Below are positions 45,197 through 54,235 of a stretch of DNA of 64,000 nt, one piece after another; position 1 is the stretch's first letter, and each line of letters starts with the position of its first letter. Where the stretch lies: positions 23,024 through 87,023 of the forward strand of contig NZ_JARHTQ010000031.1 of NCBI RefSeq assembly GCF_029223525.1, read 5' to 3'. Position numbers and translations under genes: made by a program. The DNA is from Streptantibioticus ferralitis (lineage in GTDB: Bacteria > Actinomycetota > Actinomycetes > Streptomycetales > Streptomycetaceae). Below the pieces are notes generated by a model that was given only the letters and a program-made list of their open reading frames with translations, had not been told where the DNA came from and did not search any database.

Positions 45197-45815
45197 ACCG
45201 ATCCGCGTCCTGATCGCCGGCGACCAGGCCGCCGTCCGCGAACGCCTCGCGCTGCTCCTGGACACCCTGCCCGGCCCGGCCGCTGGCGACCTGGCCCGCG
45301 AGCTGCGCCCGGACGTGGTGCTGATGGACCTGAACATGCCGCGCTGCGACGGCATCGACGCCACCGCCCGGATCCTGGCCGACCGCCCCGAAACCCGCAT
45401 CGTGGTGTTGACCACCTACGAGGACGAGAACTCCGTCGTCCGCGCGCTGCAGGCCGGGGCCCTGGGCTACCTGACCAAGTCCGCCACCCGCGCTGACATC
45501 GAACGCGCCGTCAAGGCGGCCGCCGCAGGCCAGGCCATCCTGGACCCCGCCGCCCAGCGCAGCCTGCTCGCCGCCGCGACCGGCACCCCCCAAAGTCCGT
45601 ACGAGCCGGAGACCTAGCCTGACGACCTGACCGCCCGCGAGACCGACGTGCTGCGCCTGATCGCCGAAGGGCACTCCGACCGCGAAATCGCCCGCCAGCT
45701 CTTCGTCAGCGAGGCCACCGTCAAAACCCACATCAACCGCATCTTCACCAAGACCGGCAGCCGCGACCGCGCCCAGTCCATCCACTACGCCTATACCCAC
45801 GGCTACGCCGAGTCG
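45183..45815 (+). pseudogene. NarL/LuxR response regulator with in-frame stop
   Basis: GTG 45183 begins MNTSTPIRVLIAGDQAAVRE; the normal acidic pair is AGDQ here. The phospho-acceptor Asp lies in PDVVLMDLNMP. About 10 residues (the DIEVVGEA region) are missing from the receiver. A TAG at 45615-45617 falls in the linker. The same frame then continues a full LuxR HTH (LIAEGHSDREIARQLFVSEA, TVKTHINRIFTKTGS). Only a receiver-like fragment could be made. Confidence 0.75.
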
Positions 45816-46258
45816 CGGAAGGCCCCGTGGCATTGCCCGGCCGCCCCGGCGGAACTTCCGGCCAACGTACTTACCCGTCCCGGGCTGCCGCGCTGGGTCG
45901 CGCCGGTCTACATCGCGCTGGCCCTGGCTCTGCTGCCCTGGATCGTCTACCTCTCCCGGTCGCTGCCCCAGCGCCAGCTCTCCGAGCACTACCGGATGGC
46001 CTGGGTCGGCTTCGCCGTCCTCCTGCTGGGGCAGTTGGCCCGCACCGGCGTGTACGCTCCTCGTCCCATCTGGCGGGTTCGCGTCCCGCCCCACGCGGCG
46101 GCCAGCGCGGCCATGCTCTGCGTCGACGCCTGGTTCGGCACCACCACCAGCACAGCCCACGACCTGCCGCTGTCCGTCGTTCTGGCGGTGCTGGTCGAAC
46201 TCCCGCTGGCCGGCCTGTGCTGTGGTGGCTCGCCACCCGACCGCGCACGACGGGCTGA
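45816..46258 (+). pseudogene. Integral membrane protein fused in frame to the response-regulator HTH
   Basis: Directly after the HTH, in the same frame, come LPRWVAPVYIALALALLPWI, YRMAWVGFAVLLLGQLA, AAASAAMLCVDAWFGTTTS and LSVVLAVLVELPLAGLC: four helices of a common actinomycete membrane protein. No start codon of its own remains, so a deletion joined the two genes. Near 46220 a frame change restores the expected WWLATRPRTTG end at 46258. Confidence 0.55.
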
Positions 46259-46291
46259 CCGCCAACGCCGGGCGTCCTGCACGGGAAACGG

Positions 46292-46319
46292 CCGAAGGCC
46301 CCCGATTCCAGGGGCCTTC
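46292..46319 (-). terminator. Hairpin downstream of the small-peptide genes
   Basis: CGAAGGCCCC / GGGGCCTTCG form a 10-bp stem around an 8-base loop, 30 bases after the stop of the first peptide gene. A likely terminator, with only a weak T-run. Confidence 0.6.
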
Positions 46320-46348
46320 GTTCGACATGCACGCGCGGGAGCCCGCTT

Positions 46349-46411
46349 TCAGCGGGCCGCCTTGGCCGCCTTGGCGGCCTTGACCACACGGACGATCAGA
46401 CCGATCAGCAT
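46349..46411 (-). CDS. 20-residue cationic amphipathic peptide A
   Basis: Product MLIGLIVRVVKAAKAAKAAR. The ribosome site AAGGAGG at 46420-46426 is 8 bases from the ATG and nearly perfect. Basic residues fall at 8, 11, 14, 17 and 20 with no acidic residue, after a hydrophobic N-terminal third: an amphipathic or membrane-active helix. It lies 66 bases downstream of a second ORF of identical length and charge positions. No known family; superficially like phenol-soluble modulins or small type I toxins, by analogy only. Confidence 0.6.
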   Translation of the reverse strand: MLIGLIVRVVKAAKAAKAAR

Positions 46412-46477
46412 GCTCCTCACCTCCTTCCCTTTTCCCGGAGTGCTTGGATGTGGAGCGGCGGGGCGATGGTGACGGTG

Positions 46478-46540
46478 TCAGCGGCCGGTCCGGCCGGACT
46501 TGAGGGCCTTGACGAGGCGTACGATCAGACCGATCAGCAT
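46478..46540 (-). CDS. 20-residue cationic amphipathic peptide B
   Basis: Product MLIGLIVRLVKALKSGRTGR. It shares MLIGLIVR and basic positions 8, 11, 14, 17 and 20 with peptide A. The first 20 bases of the two genes are identical on the complementary strand (46392-46411 and 46521-46540) but the rest has diverged with charge positions kept. GAAGGG at 46550-46555 is a suitable ribosome site. It is first in a bicistronic unit divergent from the flippase gene at 46756. Confidence 0.55.
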   Translation of the reverse strand: MLIGLIVRLVKALKSGRTGR

Positions 46541-46755
46541 GGCGGTGATCCCTTCGGTGTTGCGTGGTGTCCTTCGTTCTCCCAGTGATGCCAAGCTATT
46601 TCCGCGGCTGTGCGGGGGGCATCGGTCCCCAAGTGGAGGGCGGGTGGAGACCGGGTTGAGGCGCGCGGCCACCCGTCGCGTGATGACGGCCCGCACCCGG
46701 CATGCCAACCTGATCGCGTCACGCTGGAACACAGGGGAAGGGTGCGGCAGCCGAC

Positions 46756-47808
46756 ATGGCGGGTAAGCGTCGAGCGGTCATCGCGGTGGTCGCCGTCGCG
46801 GCCGCGGTGCTGGTCGTTGTCCTGTGCGTGACCGTCCCGGCTCTGCGCCGCAGCCTGGCCACCTTCGGGCACCTGAACTGGGCCTGGCTGCCGCTGGCCC
46901 TGCTCGCCGAGTCCGGCTCCATGGCCGCCTTTGCCCGCAACCAGCGCCACCTGCTGAAGATCGGCGGCGCCTCCCTCGCGCTGCGCGACACCGTCGCGAT
47001 CGCCTACGCCGGAAACGCCCTCTCGGTCAGCCTGCCCCTGGTCGGCACCGGGGTCGGCACGGCCTTCACCTACCGTCAGTTCCGCCGAAAAGGCGCCGAC
47101 ACCGCCTCCATCAGCTGGGCACTCACGGTCGGCGGCGTCGTCTCCTCCCTCTCCTTCGCCGCGCTGATGACCATCGGCGCACTGCTCTCCGACAGCCAAG
47201 GCGCCGCCGCGCTCGGCTTCCTCGCCGCCGCCGCCAACGCGCTGCCCATGCTCGCGATCCTCGCCGCGCTCCGCTTCACCCCCGTGCGCCGCGCGCTGAA
47301 CCGGCTGGCCAGCGCACTGGTGCGGCTGTCCCGCCGCCTGTTCCAGCGGCCCCGCGGGGAGGCGGAGCACGCGTTCGAGGACCTGCTCACCCGCATCGGC
47401 GGACTGAAGGCCACCCCGCGCCAGTACGGCCTCGCGTTCCTCCACGCGATGCGCAACTGGGCCGCCGACTGCATGTGCCTGGTATGCGCGATCGCGGCCA
47501 GCGGCGGACCCGTGCCCTGGCACGGCCTGCTGCTGGCCTACTGCCTCGGCGTCACCGCGGGCAGCGCCGGGCTGACCCCCGGCGGCGTGGGCGTCGTCGA
47601 AGCCACCCTGGCCGCCGCCCTGGTCGCTGCGGGCCTGCCCGCCGACCGGGCGGTGCCCGCCGTCCTGCTCTACCGGCTGATCAGCCTCTGGTTCGTCATC
47701 GCCATCGGCGGCACCATCGCCGCCACGACCCGCCGCCGGACACCGCCCCAGACAAGGGATGCGCAACCGGCCCATGGAACGGCACAGAACCCGACCAAGC
47801 AGGGCTGA
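46756..47808 (+). CDS. LPG-synthase TM-region/YbhN (MprF-type) flippase-like protein
   Basis: A 350-residue membrane protein with about eight helices. NQRHLLKIGGASLALRDTVA, YAGNALSVSLPLVGTGVGTA, AGSAGLTPGGVGVVEATLAA and YRLISLWFVIAIGG are the conserved motifs of the UPF0104/LPG_synthase_TM family. In MprF this domain flips modified phospholipids and helps resist cationic peptides; stand-alone members are poorly characterised. It is divergent from the two cationic-peptide ORFs, with 215 bases between starts. Confidence 0.85.
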   Translation: MAGKRRAVIAVVAVAAAVLVVVLCVTVPALRRSLATFGHLNWAWLPLALLAESGSMAAFARNQRHLLKIGGASLALRDTVAIAYAGNALSVSLPLVGTGVGTAFTYRQFRRKGADTASISWALTVGGVVSSLSFAALMTIGALLSDSQGAAALGFLAAAANALPMLAILAALRFTPVRRALNRLASALVRLSRRLFQRPRGEAEHAFEDLLTRIGGLKATPRQYGLAFLHAMRNWAADCMCLVCAIAASGGPVPWHGLLLAYCLGVTAGSAGLTPGGVGVVEATLAAALVAAGLPADRAVPAVLLYRLISLWFVIAIGGTIAATTRRRTPPQTRDAQPAHGTAQNPTKQG

Positions 47809-47945
47809 CGCCCGCCACCGCTGCGTGACCCGGGGCGGTTCAGCCGATCATCTGGTGCTCTCCCTGCGGCGGGCGTGAACCGGTCGGGGGCCAGGCGGTC
47901 ATCGACGGGACCGTCGGTGCCTGAACCCCGAGGTGATCGTGGCGA

Positions 47946-48746
47946 CTACCCTCGCGCCCGCTGGATCTTGGCCTCGATGCCGTCCAGGAAGGTAGCGAGG
48001 GCCAGTTCGAAGACCTCGTCGTCGTTGCGGAAGAGTTCGGTCAACCGGGCGGCGCTGGCGTGGACCAGAGGGAACCGCGCGGCGGGGAGCGTGGCGTACT
48101 TCACCGCCCAGGCCCTGTCGTCCTTGGCCTGGGTCTCCTCGTCGAGGATCTGGAAGGCCGCCGTGTACTGGGTGAAGGCCAAGGTCAGGTCCACCAGGGC
48201 GCGGCAGCTCTCCGCCGCCTGCGCGACGGGCAGGCCGGCGTCGTGCAGTACGCCGATGATCTCCTCGACGCTCTCGCTCTCCACCGGGCTCGCCGTGGTG
48301 CGGGTCGCGGCGAGGACGGCGAGGGCAGGGCGTTCGAGGTAGACGGAGCGGATGGAACGCACGGTGGTCAGCAGCCACTCCCGCCACTGCTGCCTGGGCG
48401 GTGCGCCGGCGCGGGCTCGCTGAACCGCCTCGACGATCATCACGTCGGTGAGGGCCAGCACCAGATCGTCCTTGTCGCGGAAGTGCCGGTAGACGGCGGT
48501 GGGGTCGGCGCCGAGTTCCTTGCCGAGGCGGCTGAAGGTCAGTACGGCACCGCCCTCGCGCGAACACAGGCGCAGTGCCGCGTCGAGGATCGACTCGCGG
48601 GAGAGCGTGACCCGGCGTGGGCGCCGCGTTGCCTTCGCCGTGCCCTTGGCGTCTCCCGCCGCGCCGCCGGTGGTGTCAGCGCCGCCCGGGGTGTCCACGG
48701 TGGTGTCACGCCCGTCCATGTGCGAGTCCGTCTCGATCTGCGTCAT
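47946..48746 (-). CDS. TetR family regulator
   Basis: 266 residues. A charged N-terminal extension of about 45 residues precedes the HTH (RESILDAALRLCSREGGAVL, FSRLGKELGADPTAVYRHF). A helical ligand domain follows. It is divergent from the amidohydrolase/ABC operon with 210 bases between. Two similar inverted repeats there suggest it represses or senses the imported substrate. Confidence 0.88.
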   Translation of the reverse strand: MTQIETDSHMDGRDTTVDTPGGADTTGGAAGDAKGTAKATRRPRRVTLSRESILDAALRLCSREGGAVLTFSRLGKELGADPTAVYRHFRDKDDLVLALTDVMIVEAVQRARAGAPPRQQWREWLLTTVRSIRSVYLERPALAVLAATRTTASPVESESVEEIIGVLHDAGLPVAQAAESCRALVDLTLAFTQYTAAFQILDEETQAKDDRAWAVKYATLPAARFPLVHASAARLTELFRNDDEVFELALATFLDGIEAKIQRARG

Positions 48747-48799
48747 CCCGTGTCTCCCGTTTCGGCCGTATCCCGTGGTGGAGCTCAGCCGATTCTATC

Positions 48800-48838
48800 G
48801 ACAGCAATCGTGTCAACGCCATTGACAGCAGCATTGTC
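48800..48838. promoter_or_regulatory. Paired GACA-N7-TGTC operators
   Basis: GACAGCAATCGTGTC (48800-48814) and GACAGCAGCATTGTC (48824-48838) are two similar inverted repeats spaced 24 bases. Between them TGTCAA / TTGACA (48811-48827) adds a third overlapping palindrome. It lies in the TetR/operon divergent promoter. Confidence 0.65.
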
Positions 48839-48956
48839 CTGGGCTTTGCTGCTGGCTCACCGGAGATGCCGGTCCGACACACACCTCCTCGTTCACACCG
48901 CCACCACGGCCTTTGCCGCAGGTCCGGCGGCTTACTCCGCACACCTTGGAGGGCCT

Positions 48957-50609
48957 GTGCCCCGCGACAACCACTTCGCCGATCTCGTCTTCACCGGCGG
49001 CCCCGTCTACACCGTCGACTCCGCCCGCTCCTGGGCCGGCGCCGTCGCCGTCCGTGACGGGCGGATCGTCGTCGTCGGCCATGACCACGACGTCCGCCAC
49101 CTCATCGGGGCGCATACCGAGGTGGTCGACCTGGACGGTCGGCTGCTGCTCCCTGGTTTCCAGGACGCCCATGTACACCCGGTGTTGGGCGGCACCACCA
49201 TGCGCAGCTGCGATCTGCACGACCTGGAGGACGCCGGTGACTACGTCAGCGCCGTAGCGGCCTATGCCAGAGCCCACCCTGGGGTGGAGTGGATCAACGG
49301 CGGCGGATGGAGCATGGAGGCGTTCCCCGGTGGGCTGCCGCACCGCGAGCTCCTGGACGCCGTCGTCCCCGACCGTCCTGTGTCGCTGCCCAACCGGGAC
49401 GGTCACGGGGTCTGGGCGAACAGCCGCGCCCTGGAGATCGCCGGGATCACCGCGGACACCCCCGACCCCGCCGACGGCCGGATCGAACGGGACGCCGACG
49501 GCCTCCCCACCGGGATGCTCCAGGAAGGCGCCGCCGAACTGATCACCCGTCACATCCCCGTACCGGGACCGGCCGAGTTCCTCGCCGGGCTGCTGGAGGG
49601 CCAGCGGCACCTGCACGGGTTCGGCATCACCGGTTGGCAGGACGCCGCGGTAGGGACTGGTTTCTTCGGCGGCGACGTCTACGGCGCCTACCTCGCCGCC
49701 GCCGAGTCCGGGCAGCTCACCGCCAGGGTGCGGGGCGCACAGTGGTGGGTCCGCGACGGCGGCGTCGAGCAGTTGGCGCGGTTCGCCGCCCGCCGCCACG
49801 AGGCACGGATCGGCCGGTTCCGGGCCGGCAGCGTCAAGATGATGCTCGACGGCGTCGCCGAGAACCACACCGCCGCGATGCTGGAGCCGTACCTCGACGG
49901 CTGCGGCTGCGCCACCGCCTCATCCGGGCTCGACTTCATCGACCCCGACCAACTCGGCCACTACGTCAGCGAACTCGACGCGGCCGACTTCCAGGTGCAC
50001 TTCCACGCGCTCGGCGACCGCGCCGTGCGCAACGCGCTGGACGCCGTGGAGGAGGCCCTGCGCCGCAACGGCCGCCGAGGCAACCGCCATCACCTGGCCC
50101 ATCTCCAGGTTGTCCACCCCGAGGACATCCCGCGCTTCCGCGCGCTCGGCGCCACCGCCAACATCCAGCCGCTGTGGGCGATGCACGAACCGCAGATGGA
50201 CGAACTCACCATCCCCTTCCTCGGCGAACGCCGGGCGGGCTGGCAGTACCCGTTCGGTTCGCTGGCCCGCTCCGGGGCGGTCCTCGCGGCGGGCAGCGAC
50301 TGGTCGGTCAGCAGCCCCGACCCGCTCCAGGGCATCCATGTCGCGGTCAACCGGGCGGGTACCGGCCCGCAGGACAAGGTACTCATCGCCGAGGAGCGGC
50401 TGGACCTCGGCCAGGCGATCGCCGCCTACACGGCGGGCAGCGCCTGGGTGAACCACCTGGAGAGTGACACCGGCTCCGTACAGGTGGGCAAGTACGCCGA
50501 CTTGGTCGTACTCGACCGCGACCCGTTCGCCGGCCCGACACGGGGCATCGGCGAAACCCGGGTGCTGCGCACCTACGTCGAGGGCGGGCTCGTCCACGCC
50601 GCCGAATGA
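48957..50609 (+). CDS. YtcJ-like amidohydrolase (Amidohydro_3)
   Basis: 550 residues; GTG 48957 follows TTGGAGGG. The metal motif is DAHVH (70-74). Further ligands come from VHFHALGDRAV and GSDWSVSSPDP, and VGKYADLVVLDRDPF is the usual C-terminal motif. These zinc-dependent enzymes hydrolyse N-substituted formamides or other amide/imine bonds. It is the first gene of a six-gene operon with a peptide-type ABC importer, so it probably processes the imported compound. Cytoplasmic. Confidence 0.9.
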   Translation: MPRDNHFADLVFTGGPVYTVDSARSWAGAVAVRDGRIVVVGHDHDVRHLIGAHTEVVDLDGRLLLPGFQDAHVHPVLGGTTMRSCDLHDLEDAGDYVSAVAAYARAHPGVEWINGGGWSMEAFPGGLPHRELLDAVVPDRPVSLPNRDGHGVWANSRALEIAGITADTPDPADGRIERDADGLPTGMLQEGAAELITRHIPVPGPAEFLAGLLEGQRHLHGFGITGWQDAAVGTGFFGGDVYGAYLAAAESGQLTARVRGAQWWVRDGGVEQLARFAARRHEARIGRFRAGSVKMMLDGVAENHTAAMLEPYLDGCGCATASSGLDFIDPDQLGHYVSELDAADFQVHFHALGDRAVRNALDAVEEALRRNGRRGNRHHLAHLQVVHPEDIPRFRALGATANIQPLWAMHEPQMDELTIPFLGERRAGWQYPFGSLARSGAVLAAGSDWSVSSPDPLQGIHVAVNRAGTGPQDKVLIAEERLDLGQAIAAYTAGSAWVNHLESDTGSVQVGKYADLVVLDRDPFAGPTRGIGETRVLRTYVEGGLVHAAE

Positions 50610-50649
50610 GCGCCCCGAGCAGCTCCAACTCCCAAGGACGGTCCCACAG

Positions 50650-52311
50650 ATGCACAGGTCCGCACGCCGCTTCCCGCTAGCCGTACTCTCCACCCTCTCC
50701 CTCCTGGCCACCGCCTGCTCGGTCGGCGCCCACACCGGCTCAAGCCTCGGCGCCACGAGCAACTTCAGCAGATCCCAGGTCACCACCGCCCCCGCCAAGG
50801 CCGGTCTGGCCTCGCTCTCCTGGTGGGGCGACTACCGCGCGCCGTACTCCCTCGACCCGCTCAAGACCGCCGACTACCCCGAGGAGACGATTCTCGGCAA
50901 CGTGTGCGAGCCGCTGCTGCGCACCGCGGCCGACTACAGTCTGCACCCCGGCATCGCCAAGGCCTGGCACCAGCCCGATGCCACCCACCTGGTCCTGGAC
51001 CTCGACCCGCGGGTGAAGTTCAGCGACGGCCGACCGGTCACCGCCGACGACGTGGTCTACAGCCTCAAGCGCAACCAGGACCCGGCGGTGGCCTCCAACT
51101 ACGCCGACTCCTACACGGACGTCTCCTCCATCGAGGCGAGCGGAGCATCACAGGTCACGGTGTCCTTCACCCGCCCCAACTACGTCTTCGTCCACGATCT
51201 CGGGATCCTCGCCGGCGCGGTCGTCGAGAAGTCCTTCGCCGCCAAGCACGGCCAGGACTTCGGCACCGCCGCCACCGGCGTGATGTGCGCCGGGCCCTAC
51301 ACGGTGGCCTCTTTCGACGGCACCAACTCCCTTGTTCTCAAGCGCAATCCGGCGTATTGGGATCCGTCCCACGCGGGCAAGACGGACGCCGTCACGTTCA
51401 AGTTCATCGCCGACCCGGCGGCGCTGGCCAACGCCCTGTCCTCCGGCAGCCTGCAAGGCGGGTTCGACCTTCCGGCCTCCGCCATCGCCCAGTTGCGCAC
51501 GGCGAAGAACGGCAAGCTCTATGTCGGCGCCGAAGGATCCACCACCCAGAACATCGACCTGGTCGCGGCCAGGTTCAGCGGCGGCCTCGCCGACGCCCGG
51601 GTGCGGCAGGCGCTCTCCCTGGCCATCGACCGCAAGGGCATCGCCAAGACCCTGTTCGACGGAGCGGCCGATCCGCTCTACGCCGTTGCCGGGCCGGGTT
51701 TTTGGGCGGATGAACCCGCGGCGGCCCGTACCGCCTACTCAGCCGCCTACGGCAAGCTGAGCACCGACCCCGATCCGGCCAAGGCGAGCCGGTTGGTCAA
51801 GCAGGCAGGCGCCACCGGCAAGCAGATCACCCTCGCGTACGCCGCAGGCAGCCTGTCCTCCACGCAGATCGCGCAGGTGCTCCAGCGCACCGGGGACGGC
51901 ATCGGGCTCAAGATGAAGATCGTCGGCTTGCCCGACCAGCAGTACGGCTCGCTGTTCACCGACCCCAAGGCACGAGCCGGCTACGACTCCTTCCTCACCA
52001 TCAACTACCTGGAGTTCCCCGAGGCCGCGTCGATGTACGCGAGTTACGCCACCAAGAGCGGCGCCCAGAACTTCAACGGCTACTCCGACCCACGCGTCGA
52101 GCAGGCTCTTGCCCAGGCCCAGGGCACCCAGGACCGAGGACGGCGCGCCGACTACGTCGCCCAGGCGCAACAGGTGCTGGCAACGAGCCTGCCCTGGATT
52201 CCCATCGTCCAGCCGCGCGCCCTGCTCTTCCAGAACGACAAGGTCACCGGCGCTCCGCTCACCTTCTCCTACATGTCCAACGCCTGGGCCGCGTCCGTCG
52301 GGGCGCCCTGA
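50650..52311 (+). CDS. ABC transporter substrate-binding lipoprotein (SBP_bac_5)
   Basis: 553 residues. The signal peptide ends in the lipobox LLATAC with Cys23 as lipid anchor. DPLKTADYPEETILGNVCEP, VKFSDGRPVTADDVVYSLKR and RQALSLAIDRKGIAKTLFDG are the family-5 (DppA/OppA-like) landmarks. ATG 50650 precedes the signal peptide. It captures the ligand outside the membrane and delivers it to the permeases; its stop overlaps the next start by one base. Confidence 0.92.
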   Translation: MHRSARRFPLAVLSTLSLLATACSVGAHTGSSLGATSNFSRSQVTTAPAKAGLASLSWWGDYRAPYSLDPLKTADYPEETILGNVCEPLLRTAADYSLHPGIAKAWHQPDATHLVLDLDPRVKFSDGRPVTADDVVYSLKRNQDPAVASNYADSYTDVSSIEASGASQVTVSFTRPNYVFVHDLGILAGAVVEKSFAAKHGQDFGTAATGVMCAGPYTVASFDGTNSLVLKRNPAYWDPSHAGKTDAVTFKFIADPAALANALSSGSLQGGFDLPASAIAQLRTAKNGKLYVGAEGSTTQNIDLVAARFSGGLADARVRQALSLAIDRKGIAKTLFDGAADPLYAVAGPGFWADEPAAARTAYSAAYGKLSTDPDPAKASRLVKQAGATGKQITLAYAAGSLSSTQIAQVLQRTGDGIGLKMKIVGLPDQQYGSLFTDPKARAGYDSFLTINYLEFPEAASMYASYATKSGAQNFNGYSDPRVEQALAQAQGTQDRGRRADYVAQAQQVLATSLPWIPIVQPRALLFQNDKVTGAPLTFSYMSNAWAASVGAP

Positions 52312-53258
52312 TGGCGCGCCTGATCCTGCACCGGCTGGGCGGGCTGCTGGTGACGCTGCTGCTCTCCAGCATGGTGATATTCGGCAGCCTCTACCTGGCC
52401 CCGGGCAGCCCCGAGAACGTCCTGTTCGGCAACCGTGCCCCCTCCGCGGCGACCCGCGCCGCCGTACGCCACCAACTCCACCTCGACCAGCCGTTGCCGG
52501 TCCGGTACTGGGACTGGTTGACCGGTGCCCTGCACGGCGACCTGGGCCGGTCCATGGTCACCGGACAACCGGTCGCCGAACGGGTCGGCGCGGGCCTCAC
52601 CACCACGCTGCTGCTGGTCGCCATGGCGACCGTACTGATCGCGCTGCTCGGCCTCGGACTCGGCACCCTGGCCGCACTGCGCCCGGGGCCCGTCGACGCC
52701 GGTGTCAGCGTGGCCACCTCGGTGTCGGTGACCGTGCCGCCGTTCGTCGCCTCAACCGTCCTGATCTCGGTGTTCGCCGTGCGGCTCGGCTGGTTCCCGG
52801 CCTCCGGAACCGAGCCCGGCTTCCTCGGCTCGCTGCACAGCCTGGTGCTGCCCGCCTGCGCGCTCGCGCTGATCGCCTGCGGATTCCTGGCGCGGGTCAC
52901 CCGGGACGCGCTGCGCGAGCAACTGGTGCGTGAGCACGTACAGACGGCCGAGGCCCGGGGTCTGGCCCGCTGGCCGCTGCTGCGGCGGCATGTCTTCCGC
53001 AATGCCCTGCCGCCGGTGATCACCGCGATGGGTCTGCTGACCGCGGGGCTGCTCGCCGGGACCCTCGTCGTCGAATCGGCCTTCGCGGTGCCCGGCATTG
53101 GGCAACTCACCATCCAGTCGGTGGCGCAGAAGGACTTCCCCGTCGTCCAGGCGGTCGCCCTGCTGCTGGTCGCCGCTTTCGTCATCTGCAACGCCGCCAC
53201 CGACCTGATCCAGGCACTGATCGACCCGCGGCTGCGTGCCGCCGGGAGGAACACATGA
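52311..53258 (+). CDS. ABC transporter permease, DppB-like
   Basis: 315 residues with six membrane helices. The N-terminal RLILHRLGGLLVTLLLSSMV and the EAA loop (EHVQTAEARGLARWPLLRRH) are typical of DppB/OppB. ATG overlaps the preceding stop (TGATG). It forms the membrane channel with the next gene. Ends in an ATGA overlap with the second permease. Confidence 0.92.
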   Translation: MARLILHRLGGLLVTLLLSSMVIFGSLYLAPGSPENVLFGNRAPSAATRAAVRHQLHLDQPLPVRYWDWLTGALHGDLGRSMVTGQPVAERVGAGLTTTLLLVAMATVLIALLGLGLGTLAALRPGPVDAGVSVATSVSVTVPPFVASTVLISVFAVRLGWFPASGTEPGFLGSLHSLVLPACALALIACGFLARVTRDALREQLVREHVQTAEARGLARWPLLRRHVFRNALPPVITAMGLLTAGLLAGTLVVESAFAVPGIGQLTIQSVAQKDFPVVQAVALLLVAAFVICNAATDLIQALIDPRLRAAGRNT

Positions 53259-54235
53259 CCGCCTCCACCCTCGCCACCTCCTCGGCCGCTCCGCCGACGC
53301 GATCCGCCGGGCCGCGCTCCGGCCGGATCCGCGCGACGCTGACCCGGGCCCGTACCGCACTCGGTCCCTCGGGCATCGTCGCGGCGCTCTTTCTGCTGGC
53401 CGTCGTGGTGTTCGCCCTCATCGCGCCGCTGGTCGCCCCCGCCGACCCCAACGCGCAGAGCCTGCTGGACGCCTACGCCGGCCCCTCCCCGGAGCATCTG
53501 CTCGGTGCCGACGGGATCGGCCGGGACATCCTCTCCCGGCTGATCTACGGCTCGCGAACCAGCCTGCTGGGCCCGGCACTCGTGGTGCTCGTCGCGCTTG
53601 CCGTCGGCATCCCGCTGGCCCTTGCGGGGGCCTGGTACGGGGGTGCTGTCGACGCCGTGGTCGCGCGGGTCTTCGACCTGGTCTACGCGCTGCCGGGGCT
53701 GCTGCTCGCGGTGTTGGCGGTGGCCCTCTTCGGCCCCGGGCTCACCCCCGCCGTGGTGGCCCTGTCCATCGCGTATGTGCCCTTCCTCGCCAGGGTCGTA
53801 CGGGCGGCGGCACGACAGCAGCGGGTCAGCCCGTATGTGGACGCGCTGGCGGTGCAGGGCTTCGGTGCGGCGCGCATCAACGTACGGCACATCCTGCGCA
53901 ACATCACCCCCGTGGTCCTGGGGCAGGCGGCCATCGCCTTCGGCTACGCCCTGCTCGACCTGGCGTCGCTCAGCTACCTCGGGCTCGCCGTCCAGGCGCC
54001 CACGGCCGACTGGGGCGTCATGGTCAGCGACACCGACGCTCTGATGAAGGGCTACTGGCTGCCCGTGGTGCTGCCCGGCCTGCTCATCGTCGCCTGCGTG
54101 CTCTCCCTCACCGTGCTCGGCTCCCGGATCAGCGGCGAGCGCCCGCAGCCCTACCTGCGGCGCCGCCGCCCCAGGCCCGCGCAGGACCAGCGGCGCCGCG
54201 CCGACCGCACCTCTCGTTCGGGAGACCAGCCATGA
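53255..54235 (+). CDS. ABC transporter permease, DppC-like
   Basis: 326 residues with six helices after an N-terminal cytoplasmic stretch. GADGIGRDILSRLIYGSRTS and the EAA loop YVDALAVQGFGAARINVRHI are DppC/OppC signatures. Four-base ATGA overlaps on both sides show tight translational coupling. Pairs with the DppB-like subunit. Confidence 0.92.
   Translation: MTASTLATSSAAPPTRSAGPRSGRIRATLTRARTALGPSGIVAALFLLAVVVFALIAPLVAPADPNAQSLLDAYAGPSPEHLLGADGIGRDILSRLIYGSRTSLLGPALVVLVALAVGIPLALAGAWYGGAVDAVVARVFDLVYALPGLLLAVLAVALFGPGLTPAVVALSIAYVPFLARVVRAAARQQRVSPYVDALAVQGFGAARINVRHILRNITPVVLGQAAIAFGYALLDLASLSYLGLAVQAPTADWGVMVSDTDALMKGYWLPVVLPGLLIVACVLSLTVLGSRISGERPQPYLRRRRPRPAQDQRRRADRTSRSGDQP

Noticed and set aside
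46534..47775. Large minus-strand frame opposite the flippase gene
   Set aside because: Gly/Gln/Arg-rich shadow; the plus strand encodes conserved flippase motifs.
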